NCBI GenBank assembly: GCA_026018925.1
Contig: JAKSZU010000002.1
Coordinates: 53,710,337-53,774,336, forward strand
DNA from: Tupaia tana
Taxonomy: Eukaryota; Chordata; Mammalia; Scandentia; Tupaiidae
Direction of reading: 5' to 3'
Length of the DNA stretch: 64,000 nucleotides
How positions within the stretch are numbered: position 1 is the first letter of the stretch; the number at the start of each line of letters is the position of its first letter. The notes beneath the pieces are model-generated. The model had not been told where the DNA came from. It worked only from the letters and a program-made list of their open reading frames with translations, and searched no databases. Both the position numbers and the translations under genes were made by a program. Shown here one piece after another: positions 1 through 10,875 of this stretch.

Positions 1-576
1 TAAGTCAGCAAATACACATGGCAGCAAAATACAGCCTGTGGTGAAGAGGGGTGTGTGGGACAAAGAGGATCAGTATTTGGAGAACTCAAAATGCACATGC
101 CCAGAACCAGTCCTGGAGTGTCTGATTCAAAAGACCTGGGGTGGGGCTCAGGCATTTGTACATTGAAAACGCGACCCTCATTGTTCAGAATCACCCAGCC
201 AAGGTCGAGAGCCAACGGCCTATGGCACCTTGGCAGGTAGTCGTAGCTCACTGACCCCCTCCCCCCCCACTGCAGAATCCTTGTTGAGCAGCACCTTGGG
301 GTCCCCCACAAAACAGGCATTTGGCTTTAGACAACCTCTGGCTTTTTTTATGGTCCTTCACCCGGTAGAGGATAGATCTAGTGAGTCTATTGGAAAAATC
401 ATGTCGTATTTTTCTATGCTTCTCTATGCAAAAATGGTTCATGGCTTTTCTCATGACCCAAAAGATAGATTAAAAACTTAAAACCCCAGTTCAAGGGGAA
501 ACGTAAATGTTCAACTGTAAAAAAAAAAGGTTAGGGTAGCTGCCCCCATCAGCCCTCTGTGACTGTGGGGACTTAC
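1..576 (-). other. FYN: FYN intron after first coding exon (5' part only)
   Basis: Sequence downstream of the FYN exon on the minus strand. It starts with a consensus donor and holds one MITE-P hairpin element (384-460). The frames here are short and unrelated to any protein I know. The next FYN exon, which would begin the SH3 domain, is not in the window. Confidence 0.85.
384..460 (+). mobile_element. MITE-P copy 1, palindromic short element
   Basis: About 77 bp with imperfect inverted arms: 'tattggaaaaatcatg' on the left faces 'catggcttttctcatga' on the right, around a centre containing 'ctatgcttctctatgc'. Two further copies lie at 17622-17697 and 40379-40453 (the latter inverted). A non-autonomous Tc1/mariner-like element is the likely class, by inference from size and TA-rich flanks. 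It lies about 115 bp inside the intron downstream of the FYN donor. Confidence 0.75.
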
Positions 577-577
577 C
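571..577 (-). other. FYN: Splice donor of FYN first coding exon
   Basis: Read on the minus strand, the exon ends ...GGAACAG and the intron starts GTAAGT, a consensus donor. The cut leaves codon 83 (Gly) split after its first base, which fits the position where the FYN SH3 segment is joined in known FYN proteins. The open frame continues into the intron to 491, but those residues are not coding. Confidence 0.95.
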
Positions 578-823
578 TGTTCCTCCTCTCGTACGCAAGG
601 TCCCAGTATGAGACGAAGAGTTCACACCCCCAAAGACGGTGAGTCCTTGGCCCCCGGTGGCGTGGAAGTTGTTGTAGTTCGGGATGGAGGTCACGCCGAA
701 GCTGGGGTAGTGCTGAGGGGTGGGGTCTGTGCCATAGCGGTACCCGGAGCTCTGGTTCAGGCTGCCGTCCCTCTCCTCCGTCAGTTTGGTTGCTTCTTTA
801 TCCTTACATTGCACACAGCCCAT
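577..823 (-). CDS. FYN: FYN proto-oncogene tyrosine kinase, first coding exon (partial CDS)
   Basis: This exon encodes residues 1-82 plus one base of codon 83 of FYN, a membrane-attached Src-family kinase acting in T-cell, neuronal and adhesion signalling. The start [14 protein letters not shown] is the FYN SH4 segment: Gly2 is the N-myristoylation site, Cys3 and Cys6 the palmitoylation sites, with basic Lys7, Lys9 and Lys13. The unique domain follows, including Tyr28 in [10 protein letters not shown], and the exon closes at [16 protein letters not shown] sequence just before the SH3 domain. The SH3, SH2 and kinase exons lie outside the window (minus-strand direction, below position 1). The ATG at 823-821 is the conserved start. 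Against the human protein as I remember it, residue 56 is Thr rather than Ala in the [10 protein letters not shown] stretch (GCC to ACC type change). No frame damage is seen. Identity is essentially certain; the splice ends are read from consensus sites. Confidence 0.98.
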
Positions 824-860
824 TATCTAAACTCCTGCCGGAGACACAGAGGAGCCGCGT
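824..860 (-). other. FYN: End of FYN 5' UTR and probable splice acceptor
   Basis: On the minus strand a pyrimidine-rich run, 'ctcctctgtgtctccggcag', ends in CAG at 837-835. It is followed by 11 bases (834-824) and the FYN ATG. This looks like a 3' splice site that joins upstream non-coding exons to the first coding exon. The acceptor is inferred from sequence only; transcription through it is known for FYN but is not visible here. Confidence 0.7.
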
Positions 861-1982
861 GAACCTGGGTGCTCCCTAGTTGCTGGGTTATCTGTCACCG
901 AAGACGAATAACTTAAAAGCTTGCCCTTGGATGGGGCGCGAGGACAAGCAGTGGCCGGGATGGACGGTTCGGAGGAATCCCAGGTTCCTTAAGTCGACAA
1001 TCACATTGGTTGTTCCCCTGGTGCTCTGGGTGACAGGTCATCCCAGGGCACCATGTTCAGTGGCATACTTCCTCAAAGGGTCAGCACCCCCTAACATTCT
1101 ATAATATTGTATACTTGCCTAAAGACAATCCTGTGATACTTATTATGCTTCTCTGTAGTCATTTCAAAAATAAATGTACACGCTATGAGATGAGTGCATG
1201 CAGTATTAGAATAAAACTTCCATCATGGCCAAGGAAATCTAAAGAAGAGAGACAGGAGTGCTGGAAGAGCCAGAACACAGCCTGGAAACACGTCACTTGC
1301 CTTCCCCACTCACAGGAAGCCATTCTTCAGACACAGAATTAGTATACTTCAGGCAATAAAATGGTGACAAAATTAAGATCTAGTTACTGGGTGGAAAATA
1401 AAATTGGTAGAAATGAAGAAGTCTATTTGCAGGATGTCACGATAGCCTACAGTTACAAAACCATTTAAAGCTGCTAATTAACTTCTCAAATTTCCATTAG
1501 CTTTTGACATCCTTCAAAAACATAAAAAAAAAAAAAAATCATTCCCATGTTTGAGAGTTACTGGCGCATGAAAAAACTTGAATCGCTGTCACTCCTCCCT
1601 CCTCAAACCTGCTTCTTGTAGGCTCCTCATCTCAGTACATGGTGCCACCAGTGACCCGGCTGCTCACTCAAGTCAGAATCCTGAGAATCATCCTCACGTG
1701 ATCCTCCTTGTTCACGGCTCTCTCTTACTGCTTCACACTCGACAGCCCAAACACGCCCAACTGCTCAGCTCCCCGAAGATTCTCTTCCCGGCCCCCCTTC
1801 ACCTTCAGGAACATGGCTTTCAGCTCTCTGCCTCCTTTCTTTGACATGAATGTATACTTCACGCCCCAACTAGGACACCATTTCCTCTTCGAAGCTGTCT
1901 CTGATGCTCCTGCCCTACCTGAGGTTGGAGGTGGCGGGTGGTACTTTTCCTAAGGTCTCCCATGGGTCTTTTTGGTAGGTAG
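835..1982 (-). other. FYN: FYN upstream intron, no recognised feature
   Basis: Single-copy-looking intron sequence of mixed composition with a short A run at 1527-1540. No exon, recognisable repeat or long frame was found. Confidence 0.6.
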
Positions 1983-2030
1983 AGGTTTTTGCCTTAAGGC
2001 ACGTGCACTGGCTGGAGAGAGTTAGAGAAG

Positions 2031-2064
<34 letters not shown>

Positions 2065-2252
2065 GACAGAAATAGTGATAGGGAAAGTGGGAAATCACCC
2101 TCCCCCACGGAAGATGGCCATGCCAGAATCTCTTCTCCTCCATTCTCCTCCCGGGACTTGGGGCACGCATGCACATGTGCCCGGCATGAATTTCAAGCAG
2201 TTGGCTCTGTGGGAGTTCAGCGATGAAACCACTGCGCCATCTGCTGGCCCTT
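1983..2252 (-). mobile_element. SINE-A, long form, expanded (AG)n
   Basis: Reverse-strand copy beginning 'gtttttgccttaaggc' (the element's 3' end) and ending 'ccatctgctggccc' (its 5' end). The CT tract has grown into an (AG)n run near 2029-2056. The tRNA head has lost the B-box segment between 'cagttggctc' and 'gtgggagttcag'. Confidence 0.9.
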
Positions 2253-2269
2253 CTCTCGTGGCAACTTGA

Positions 2270-2425
2270 TCTCCCTCATCATGGTGTCTATCTTGCCAGA
2301 TTACAAACATGGCCTGCCCACCCGTCTTGCTGCCCAGTGGACTGCAGTTTCCAAGAAAGCAGGGCTCTGTCTATTGTCATCACAGCGACGTTGACAGCAC
2401 CTGGCACAATAAATAGCACGGGATG
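2270..2425 (+). repeat. L2 3'-end fragment (weak)
   Basis: Resembles the L2 3' region: 'gcagggctctgtctattg' followed by 'cagcacctggcacaataaatag', the usual L2 ending. Diverged; boundaries are approximate. Confidence 0.5.
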
Positions 2426-3320
2426 CGTGAAGATTCTGTAGCCCGTGATGCGTCTCTTTAACCTTCCTTTCCTTCTGTATCAAGGCCAAACCTTTTCCCA
2501 GTTACTTTTACCAGCCGGGTAAAAGTTCTACATTTTAAAAATGTACCAGTATGTGCGTGAGCAGCGAGAAGATTCAGAAACACAAGGAAAGTTGGTGCAA
2601 TGGCTCCATTTGGGCCTGCACTACCCTGCCAGGGTGACAGCTGGTAGGCGGGGGTGATGGAGGTCCCTGATGAAACTCTGAAAACCAACCCATCTGGGAC
2701 CAAAGAATCCAATGAAAAACACATGACATCACGTGTAATAACATGTATTTGCCGGGGAGGGCACAGCCGGCGCAGGACAGGAAGAGGCGTGAGGCAGTGA
2801 AGGAGATGAAAAAACAGTTTTTCTATCCTATCTTGCAAACCAAGGTGGGAGGTGCCCGGTCAGCAGGGGAAGCGCGGTTCTGCGCTCCGCTTGTCTGCCG
2901 GACTGGGTGATGGGAGCACTCTCAGACCGTCCTAAAGCCCTCTCGCATTACACGCTCCAATAAATACTTACTGAATCGAGTGTCAGTTCTGGAGAATGGA
3001 AATGTTTGGAAACGAGCCGCCCACTGCTGGTGCTGAGCTCACCAGATCTGGAACACATTTCCTCGTAAATCATGCGAGATTAACTTACAGTATACCATGT
3101 CCAGAGTGCTTTCTGACTTACGGTAAATGAATATGATTTTAATGAGTTTCCAAAAGGAAATGCAAAGTGTCTCCAAGACACGATTTACTGAAAAATTCCA
3201 TCATTCGTTGTTGGCGATGATCAGGCTGATCAATATCATGCTCGCTTTATATGAACTCTTTCATGGCAGAAAGTTGCCACAAGTGTCTGTGAAGGCCAGA
3301 CAGAAAACACTTCTTGTCTC
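2426..3320. other. Intron sequence, no clear feature
   Basis: A 126-codon minus-strand frame at 2458-2838 has no family resemblance and is treated as chance. 'caataaatacttactgaat' near 2959 could be an L2 tail remnant. Confidence 0.5.
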
Positions 3321-3330
3321 AGGTTTGTTT

Positions 3331-3571
3331 TTTCAAAGAGAGACTTTTGGATAGGGCATGTGTGCTTGCCAGAAAGAGAGACAGAAAGCGAGAAATCATC
3401 CTCTGGGGGGGGACAGCTATGCCACAATCTCTTCTCCTCTTTTCTCCTCTCAGGATCTTGGGCATGTAAGCACATGTGTCCGGCATGAGATCAAGCCACC
3501 AGTCTAGGACTCAAACCGCGGTCGACTATGTGCGAGTCCAGAGATGCAACCATTACACCATCTGCTGGTCC
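3331..3571 (-). mobile_element. SINE-A, long form
   Basis: Starts at 'caaagagagacttttgg' and ends 'accatctgctggtcc'. The head keeps 'aaaccgcggtcgac', an intact-looking T-arm region. The poly-T end is short. Confidence 0.92.
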
Positions 3572-3655
3572 ATCAGGTGCTTTTTTTCAGTGATTTCACT
3601 GACTTACTACAATTAGAGAATAAGAGATCTGAATCACAGAATCACATCATGTACA

Positions 3656-3870
3656 CTAGTGATTCTCAACGGGGGGTGACTTTGCCTCCCCCAACCCGCC
3701 CCCCCCCCCAAAAAAAAAGACATAGGCAATTTCTGGAGAGATTTCTGGTTGCCAAAACTCAGGGGAAAGGGTACTACTGGTATCTAGTGGGTAGATGCTG
3801 GCAATGTTGATAAATATCCTACAATACACAGGACAACTTCCCTAGGCTCAAATGTCTGGGGTCAGGGTAC
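3656..3870 (+). mobile_element. MER5A-like hAT-Charlie element
   Basis: Opens with 'agtgattctcaac' (hAT-type end) and contains 'ctactggtatctagtgggta' and 'catcctacaat'-like 'tatcctacaatacacagg', landmarks of MER5A. The internal C and A runs at 3701-3718 are local expansions. Non-autonomous and ancient. Confidence 0.85.
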
Positions 3871-4027
3871 TAGATCCTGATTTATACAGAGGAAAGAATT
3901 TGTATCTATATCTTTGAAACAGTACAACAGCTGTTTCCCTTACACGTGTATGATCGACGTGTGACCTGGAACACTTTCCTTAGGAGAAGGTACACAGTAG
4001 GGAGAAGGAGGTAGTTCAAATGGCGGA

Positions 4028-4305
4028 CATGAAGTGCAGTTGTGTGGCACAGCTGTGGCACACTGATCCGCAGTGCTGGAAGCCATGTGGAAGGCAGGGG
4101 TTCAAGTCCTAGGTCGACCCATATGTGCTGGGGGTGTGTGCACCTGGCTGGGGGGGGGGGAGGATTGCAGTGTGAGACTCTATCGAGACTGCTTGTCTTT
4201 TTCTTTCTCTCCCGCTCTCATTTTGTCTAATTCACAAAAGAAAAAAGGAAGGAAGGAAGAAAGGAAAGAAAGGGAAAGTAATAAAGAAAAAGAAGTTAAA
4301 AAAAA
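4028..4305 (+). mobile_element. SINE-C, tRNA-derived
   Basis: A tRNA-like head with 'ggggttcaagtccta' (B box), then 'cgacccatatgtgctggg', a G run at 4151-4160, a CT-rich stretch and an A/G-rich tail ending in AAGG repeats. The head matches the minus-strand copy at 36190-36447, through 'gctggaagc' and 'tgggttcgattctcag', rather than SINE-A. Confidence 0.7.
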
Positions 4306-4589
4306 AAAGAAAATGATCCACATGAAAAGTTCAGATTTTTCACTAGAAACTTGTTTATTGTTCTAAAATCTACAGCTAATGAGAACACTCATTACAAACT
4401 ATGCTTTCCACTCCAACGAAACAAAATAAACACCTAATCAGAATCCTGCAGAAAACAGAGCCCTACATTTAACCAAACTAAGAAAAAACAATCTTTCAAA
4501 ATGTGTTAATAAATAATACACGGTAATAAATGACTAACAGTGTATATATAATTTTATGAAATAACAGAGGGGAAAATTACTTTTGGTTT

Positions 4590-4668
4590 CACCGCAGCAT
4601 CCCCAGTGCCCACAATAGCACCTGATGCACAGTGGCATTCAATAACTATTTGTTAAGTGAATACATTT
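4590..4668 (+). repeat. L2 3' end
   Basis: 'ccccagtgcccacaatagca' and 'caataactatttgttaagtg' match the L2 terminal segment. Short and diverged. Confidence 0.7.
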
Positions 4669-6421
4669 TAAAAATACTCAATCAAAATCATTTTAGAGAA
4701 AGCAATGTTCTTTTATGGAAGGAACAGTACCATGACCACTTCATGCATTTGAAATTTTGAGTTATGTTTCTACACAGATCTTGCTTCCTCTCTCCCCTCA
4801 TTGACACACATGAAGAGATGGAAATAAGTCAGTAAATGCAAGCTTGAGTCATTAAAAGTTAATCATAATGAAAATATTTGTAAAAGAACTTGTGGGTCTT
4901 TTTCCCACTGGGGGCAATCAGACTAACTACTTCCTGATGGAAGAGTCAGAGATGGGGGATGAGTTGCACTCAACGTGAGCCAGGCAAACTTCTGAGCATT
5001 CCAGCTTACATAAAAATATCCCTTATCACGTACAGTTATACACTGTGGCTCTCATGTCCAAGGTTGAAGAAACACCACGAACATATAAGGCGCTAATGCA
5101 CTTGCTCCGAATCTGCGGGGTGTTGAGAAAGTACATAAATGCCACTCTGAAAGCAGGGCCCTGGAGTTACTGTGATCAGTAAGACACCACATACCATGAG
5201 TGCACAGCCATACCCTCCACATGCTGTCATGTCTAGGATAACGAGTGGAAGGGCACGCCGGCCATTTGGATCCTGTGCCAGTGGTCATGGTATCTGAATT
5301 ACAGTCTTTTTTGCAAACTGAGGGGCCCTTTCTACAATGAAAATAAAACCCGATTTACTTAAAATTTCCTTTCCAAATACGCCAAGAGCATTAAGCAAAG
5401 CTGGAAGACCTGCCAGACACAGAGTTCAAGAATCACCACAGCCTGCTCCCAGGAGCATGGCAGACATTATCAGGTGATCACAGCACTTTCTGCTGCTATG
5501 TCACGGTGTGGCCTCAGGATCCTTTTTCCCTTAGCACTCTACCGACTGATGGAAGCTGACCTGAGGACTGAATTGATCCACCATGACAGGCAAAAGGTGC
5601 TCTGGTCCAAGAAGGGTCTGGTTGTTCAACTACACTCCCTCTGGCTGATGCGGCAGACCAGAGTCCAGTCTGCCTGATGCATGTTGAACACAAACACGCT
5701 CCCATTTCCTCAGAAGCCATCAATAGAGCCATGCCGGTATGCTCCAGTTCTAATGTCACGGGACTCCCGAGAAGGTTTCCAGTGTGGGTGGGAGCCATGG
5801 CCCAAAGAGGGAAAAAGGCAGGCTGGCAGTCTCTGCACAAGTAAATTACGAACTTTTTCCTAAGACACAGACACTTGCAGGCAGAAGAGGGATGGCAGCA
5901 GAGGAACAACAGTAACTTTAACTTCGGCAGCGTAAGCGCTTTTGTCTCAGAAACCAATCTAGGTGGATGTGGAGCAGTGACAGCCCTCAGGCATAACTCG
6001 CTGTTCCCGCTTCTGACAGGCCCCAGCAGCCAGCCTGGACTCTGGAGAGAGACAAGCAAAGCCACCTCTGGCCTGGACTCTCAGGGGGCGTGTTTCCTGC
6101 GGCTCCACTCACTCTCCCTGTAGCGGACCTCCACTTGGCTGTGGGAGGCATCATAACAGAAGGAAAAGCACAAGAAGGGGGACTGAACGAAGAACCAAGA
6201 AGCCGAACACCAGTAACTGAGCTGGGGACAACGGAAGAATTTAAGGTAGATGAACTGTGTAGATTCAAACACTTCTCTGGGACAAAGGCAAAACTTGGCA
6301 CCTTAGCAAGCAAACATTCATTTTCAGTGACTAGTAATGGCATGAAGAAAGTGATAAGATACGACAGAGACATGCAGGGAATCACTGGACGTCAGGATAG
6401 GAGATTCATAGCAGAGAGCTC
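4669..6421. other. Intron sequence, no recognised gene or repeat
   Basis: Contains overlapping frames on both strands (for example 5514-6065 minus, 183 codons) with no family resemblance and no splice or start context. Read as chance frames in a moderately GC-rich stretch. Confidence 0.5.
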
Positions 6422-6660
6422 TTTTTTAAAAAAGTTCACTAGAGGGTGCATGTGCTCACCAGAGGAGCAGAGAGAGAGAGGGGGGCAGAGGAAGAAAGCG
6501 TCCCCCATCGGCGTAGTCACACTGCAATCCCTTCTCCTCCATTTCTCCATCCTGTTGGGATTTTTGGCACACATGCACAAGTGCCTGGTACGGTTTTCAG
6601 GCTACCAAAACCAGGCCATGTGGGATCTCGCTCTCTTAATCACTAGGTCACAGGACAGGC
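6422..6660 (-). mobile_element. SINE-A, long form, diverged
   Basis: 'tagagggtgcatgtgctcac', 'ctgcaatcccttctcctcc' and 'ggcacacatgcacaagtgcc' are in the expected reverse order. The head is worn and lost part of the anticodon arm. It supplies the C-terminal half of the 206-codon frame at 6090-6710, which is therefore not a gene. Confidence 0.85.
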
Positions 6661-7520
6661 CTCATGGGGCTTTTGATCCTTATAAAATTGTAAACAGCGA
6701 CGACACTTGACACGAGCTATTTCGCTATACATCCTAATCAGAGAAGTGAATCCCTTGAAAGCCTGGGGAAGCCTTTCCTTAGCCTGTAAATCTTGCAGCA
6801 GGACATTTACAGGCAGTTGAACGCCATATTGGTAGCAGTGAGATTTGGGCCTCAGAACCTGTCATCCAGATTTCCCCCTTGGAGGAAATGCGTGGGCTTC
6901 CTCTTTGGTAGCAAACTGGGTCGCATGACCCTGACACCTCATGGGTAAGTGCGGGTGTGCTGTCTTCTGGGGACAACCAGGAAAGAAGGGTCAAGGACGA
7001 CTGAGGTGCTGGAGAGAAGACAGGACCATGCTGCCTCTTTGGGAAACGCACACCCCCCAAGAAGGTCCTGAAGCAGTGACAGTCACTGCTGGCTGGCACC
7101 GGGGAGCTGCACATCCTTGAGGGCTGACGCACATACAGCACTGGTGCTGGGTCCAGCCAGTGGCCCCAACCCAGCTATGAAAAATGGGAAATAAACTGTC
7201 CCGCTAGGACCTGACCTAATCAAATGAGTCCCTAAGGATGGCTCTTCCTGGAAAAGTGGAAAAGAGTGAGAAACGTTCCATCTGAGGGATTCTTTCCATG
7301 CTGGCTTTAACAGTGGAGGGGCTTGTGTGGTCAGATGTGTGCTTGGCTGCTGGACGCTGAGAACAGCTCACAATGAGCAGACAGCAAGGAAACAGAACAC
7401 TGGTCCTCCAGCCACAAGGAATTAAGTCTGCTCAAGAACTTGAACGAGCCTGGAAACGAACCCCTCCTAGTCAAGCCTCCAGATGACAGCACTTTTGGTC
7501 CATGGCTTGATTTTCTTTTT
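6661..7520. other. Intron sequence, no recognised feature
   Basis: No repeat match or convincing frame was found. A 120-codon minus-strand frame at 6779-7141 has no family signature. Confidence 0.5.
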
Positions 7521-7772
7521 CCTTAAGAGAGATTTTTTTCTATAGGGCATATACACTTGCCAGAGAGACAGAGAGAGACAGACAGAAAGTGAGAAATGAC
7601 CTCCTAGGAGTGATGGCCATGCCACAGTCCCTTTTCCTCCATTCTCCTCCTGGGATTTTGGGCAAGCATGCATACGTGCTTGGTGTAAATTTAAGCCACT
7701 GGGTCCAGGACTTGAACCTTGGTCGACTACGTGGGATTCCAGCAATGTAACCATTACACCATCTGCTGGTCC
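7521..7772 (-). mobile_element. SINE-A, long form
   Basis: Begins 'ccttaagagagattttttt', carries 'agggcatatacacttgccag', and ends 'accatctgctggtcccc'. The B-box region reads 'cttgaaccttggtcgac' in reverse. Well preserved. Confidence 0.93.
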
Positions 7773-7914
7773 CCTGGCCCATTACCTTGATTCCAGCCTT
7801 CCTGGGCAGGGAACCTAGTTGCACTATGCCTGGACTTGTGACTCACAAAACTATCAGCTAATCAGTGGATGTTTTTGTAAGTTCTTAGTTTATTATGCAG
7901 CAGGAGAAAACTAA

Positions 7915-8122
7915 AACAGTCATGCATTGTATAATGACAATCCATTATTGGACAATCCATTATTGGTCAAGAGTGGACTACACACGTGATGGTGGAGCAA
8001 TAGGCTGTACCACGTAGCCTAGAGGTGGAGCAGACCAAACCATGACATTCGCACAATGACACAGATTGCCTAACAACGCATCTCTCAGAACGTGTCCCTG
8101 TCGTTAAGGGATGCATGTGTGG
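7915..8122. mobile_element. DNA transposon fossil with terminal inverted repeats
   Basis: The left end 'cagtcatgcattgtataatg' is mirrored on the right by 'cgttaagggatgcatgtg'. Inside, 'acgcatctctcagaacgtgt' recalls an old Tigger/pogo-like element. A local 15-bp tandem duplication of 'gacaatccattattg' lies at 7936-7965. The class is a guess. Confidence 0.55.
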
Positions 8123-8189
8123 CGAGATGTGGCACTGTGGAGACGAGGACTTCGATCTCGGCGGTGATGACCGGCGTTCCGTGAGTGCT

Positions 8190-8290
8190 CACTGCAGGCC
8201 AGGTGCTGCGCCCTGGAACCCAGGATCTCATTCAATTACTATAACAACCCTAAAACTTGGTGTTACTCTTGCACCCTCTACAGGGATGTT
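8190..8290 (-). repeat. MIR fragment
   Basis: 'aggccaggtgctgcgccctg' and 'ctcattcaattactataaca' follow the reverse-strand MIR order. Diverged. Confidence 0.6.
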
Positions 8291-8901
8291 TCAAAATCTG
8301 AGATTTGCTTCTGAAACGATACCAGGTAGAATCGGACCCGTTCGATCATTTATGCGTGACTTTGCAAAAGCCCTCTGGAGACTGAGGATGATGGATCTTG
8401 TCCGACACGGCACAGCAAGAGAGCCCAGCTAATATGACTCACTCTTAAAACTTCACAGCACTTTAAGAAAAGCCACATTCCTGGCACCTAGGATATTTTT
8501 GTGGCTTCCCGTCTCTGACTTTTCTTGTTCTAATGATCCCGGGGCTGAGAAGCAGCAGCTCACATCCTTGCAACTTGTTCTTTCCCTTCCGTACAACCTT
8601 TCATTCCCCAATGCCCCAAGGTTCAAAAGCACTTAATAAAAAAGAAATGGAAGCATTAGACCCCAGTGGCGAGATTTAACACTGCAGTTGACTAAATGCT
8701 GGAACCAGTCCCAAGCCCAAATGGCCAAATGAGGTTTTAACACCAAAGCATGGAAAAGCTCCAAAAGGAGGGCAAGAACATTTTCTTCTTACAGTCATTT
8801 CACTTTGGTTCTGAGGGTTCAGACAAGAGTAAAATGGTGATGAAAATAAGGACGACATGTTTTAATTCTGTCTATGCGAAAAAGTTCAGGAAGAATTAGA
8901 G
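8291..8901. other. Intron sequence, no recognised feature
   Basis: Nothing beyond short chance frames was seen. Confidence 0.5.
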
Positions 8902-8914
8902 CAGATTGTGAAGG

Positions 8915-9175
8915 TTTTTTTTTTTTTTTTTTTGGTGATAGGGTGTGTGCGTTCACCAGAGAGACAGAGAGAAGAAAGTGAGAAATCATGTCCCGGGGGG
9001 ATGGCCATACTGCAATCCCTTCATCCCTTCTCCTGCATTCTCCTCTCAGGATCTTGGGCACACACGCACACGTGCCCAGCGTGAGGTTTAAGCCACTGGG
9101 TTTGGGACTTGGTTGAAACTACGGTCACCTACATGAAAGTCCAGCAATGTAACCGTTATGCCATCTGCTAGTCCC
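8915..9175 (-). mobile_element. SINE-A, long form, with TSD
   Basis: A T run of about 19 opens the copy, and 'ccatctgctagtcccc' closes it. It is flanked by 'cagattgtgaagg' (from 8902) and 'cagattgtaaag' (from 9176), a near-perfect TSD that proves insertion. The T-arm region has a small duplication. Confidence 0.95.
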
Positions 9176-9254
9176 CAGATTGTAAAGTTTTTTGTTTTTC
9201 AGACTCTACTATGAATCCCCAGCCCTTCTTGAATCATTGAAAAATAATCCCTTG

Positions 9255-9614
9255 TAGTTAATATTTTTCAATTTTATTTTATTTAAATTGGGATGTGGCT
9301 CATATACCATAAAGTTCAGGTACATAAAGTATGCAGTCCAGTGGTTTTTAGTGTATTTACAAAGGACACCACCACCACTATCTATTTCCAGTGTATTTTC
9401 ATCACCCTGCAAAGAAACTTACACCCATTAAGCAACCGCTACACATTCCCCTCTCCTCCCAGCCTTTGGCAGCCATCATCTACTTTGTCTTTATGAATCT
9501 GCCGACTCTGGACATTTCCTGTAAATGCGGTCACACAGACATGTGGCCCTTTGTGACTGGCTTCTTTCACTTGGCATAATGTTTTCAAGGCTCATTCAAG
9601 TCTTAGAAGTGTTA
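9255..9614 (-). mobile_element. L1 3' UTR fragment, part 1
   Basis: 'aaattgggatgtggctcata', 'catcaccctgcaaagaaact' and 'ggcttctttcacttggcata' follow the reverse strand of an old L1 3' UTR. Interrupted by two SINE-A copies and resumed at 10098. Confidence 0.8.
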
Positions 9615-9673
9615 TATTAAATCTTTTTTAATTGCAAGAGGGTGCGTGTACTTGTCAGAGATAAAGACACACA

Positions 9674-9725
<52 letters not shown>

Positions 9726-9830
9726 ATCTCCTCTTCATTTTGTGTCTCTCAAGCTACTGGGTCTGGGAGTTGAACCCCACAGTTGGCTGTGTGGGATCAG
9801 CTACCTTAACCACCATGCCACTGGTGGCCT
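9615..9830 (-). mobile_element. SINE-A, internally deleted, with (AC)n(AG)n
   Basis: Starts 'aattgcaagagggtgcgtgt'. The CT/TG tract became (AC)12 then (AG)15 at about 9668-9722, and much of the middle is missing. The head ends 'ccaccatgccactggtggc'. Inserted in the L1 fragment. Confidence 0.85.
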
Positions 9831-9846
9831 CATTTTTTCTTTTCTG

Positions 9847-10097
9847 TTTTTTTTTTTTTTTTTTTTTTTTTTGCTATAGGGTGCGTGCGCCCACCAGACA
9901 GACAGAGAGAGAGACAGAAAGCGAGAAATCACCCCCCAGGGGGATGGCCATGCTACAATCCCCTCTCCTCCATTCTCCTCCCGGGATCTTGGGCACACAC
10001 GCACATGTGCCCGGCGTGAGTTTTAAGCCACCGGGTCTGGGATGCGAACCGCGGTCGACTGCATGGGAGTCCAGCGACATAGCTAACTGCTGGTTCC
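9847..10097 (-). mobile_element. SINE-A, long form, young subfamily
   Basis: A T run of more than 20 is followed by CpG-rich sequence such as 'agggtgcgtgcgcccaccag' and 'gaaccgcggtcgac'. 'ggtggcctcattttt' occurs on both sides (about 9825 and 10100), a TSD. It inserted at the edge of the previous SINE-A. Confidence 0.95.
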
Positions 10098-10290
10098 ATG
10101 GTGGCCTCATTTTTTAAATAAGTTAAAAAAAATCCATGGTGTGGATATACCACATATTTATCCACTTATCAGTTGATAGACACTTTTTGACTATTATAAA
10201 TAACAATATCGTAAACATTCGTGTATAAATTTTATGTGGACATTTATTTTTAACTCTCTTATGTTAATATTTTAATATTTAGTATAAGGG
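10098..10290 (-). mobile_element. L1 3' UTR fragment, part 2
   Basis: Continues the interrupted L1: 'ggtgtggatataccacatat', 'cagttgatagacact' and 'gtaaacattcgtgtataaat' match the reverse-strand L1 3' UTR in order after 9614. Confidence 0.8.
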
Positions 10291-10489
10291 ATTTATATAG
10301 ATAAGAAAAATCCAAAGATTAGGTAAATAGGTGAACATATGAATTGCTCAGAAAAAGGAAAATAATTTGTGAAACATGGAAACACAATTTTGATTAAGGA
10401 GATACTATCTTTTACCTCTTAATTGATAAATTAATAAAATAAATCTACCTTGTAGTGAAAAAGTTCTCTTGAAATGAATATTCTCTTAC

Positions 10490-10605
10490 ACTACTGACAG
10501 AAGACCAGAAATTAGCATATAATTTTGGTAAACCAACTTGGCAATATTATCTAAAAGCCTTAAAAATGGGCATGCTCTTTGACCTGTGGATCTCTGCTTA
10601 AGAGA
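10490..10605 (+). mobile_element. L1 3' UTR fragment, opposite orientation
   Basis: 'aaaccaacttggcaatatta' and 'catgctctttgacctgtgga' match sense L1 3' UTR text. The 200 bases before it are AT-rich and may belong to the same old element. Confidence 0.5.
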
Positions 10606-10849
10606 TTATTTTTATTTATTTATTTGCCATAGAGTGCAAGGGCTTGCTGGAGAAAGAGAGAAAAAGTGAGAGGAAAAGTAAGAAATCACTCCAAGGGAGG
10701 ATGGCCACACCACAATCCCTCCTCTTCCATTCTCTTCCCGGGATTTTGGGCACGCATGCACACATGCTTGGCATTAGTTTCAAGCTGCCAGGTGGTTGAC
10801 CATGTGGAAATCCAGAGCCTTAACCACTATGTCACCTGCTTGCCCCTGA
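10603..10849 (-). mobile_element. SINE-A, long form
   Basis: The tail is an ATTT-type run ('tttttatttatttatttgcc') rather than pure T. The head is shortened: 'gctgccaggtggttgaccat' lacks the usual B-box bases. Ends 'gtcacctgcttgcccc'. Confidence 0.9.
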
Positions 10850-10875
10850 TACCTTTTTAAACAATAACACATGAG

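Noticed and set aside
491..576. Extension of the FYN frame past codon 83
   Set aside because: It lies after a GTAAGT donor and does not match the known FYN SH3 start, so it is intron.
6090..6710. 206-codon plus-strand frame
   Set aside because: The second half is a reverse SINE-A; the first half has no recognisable domain and overlaps frames on the other strand.
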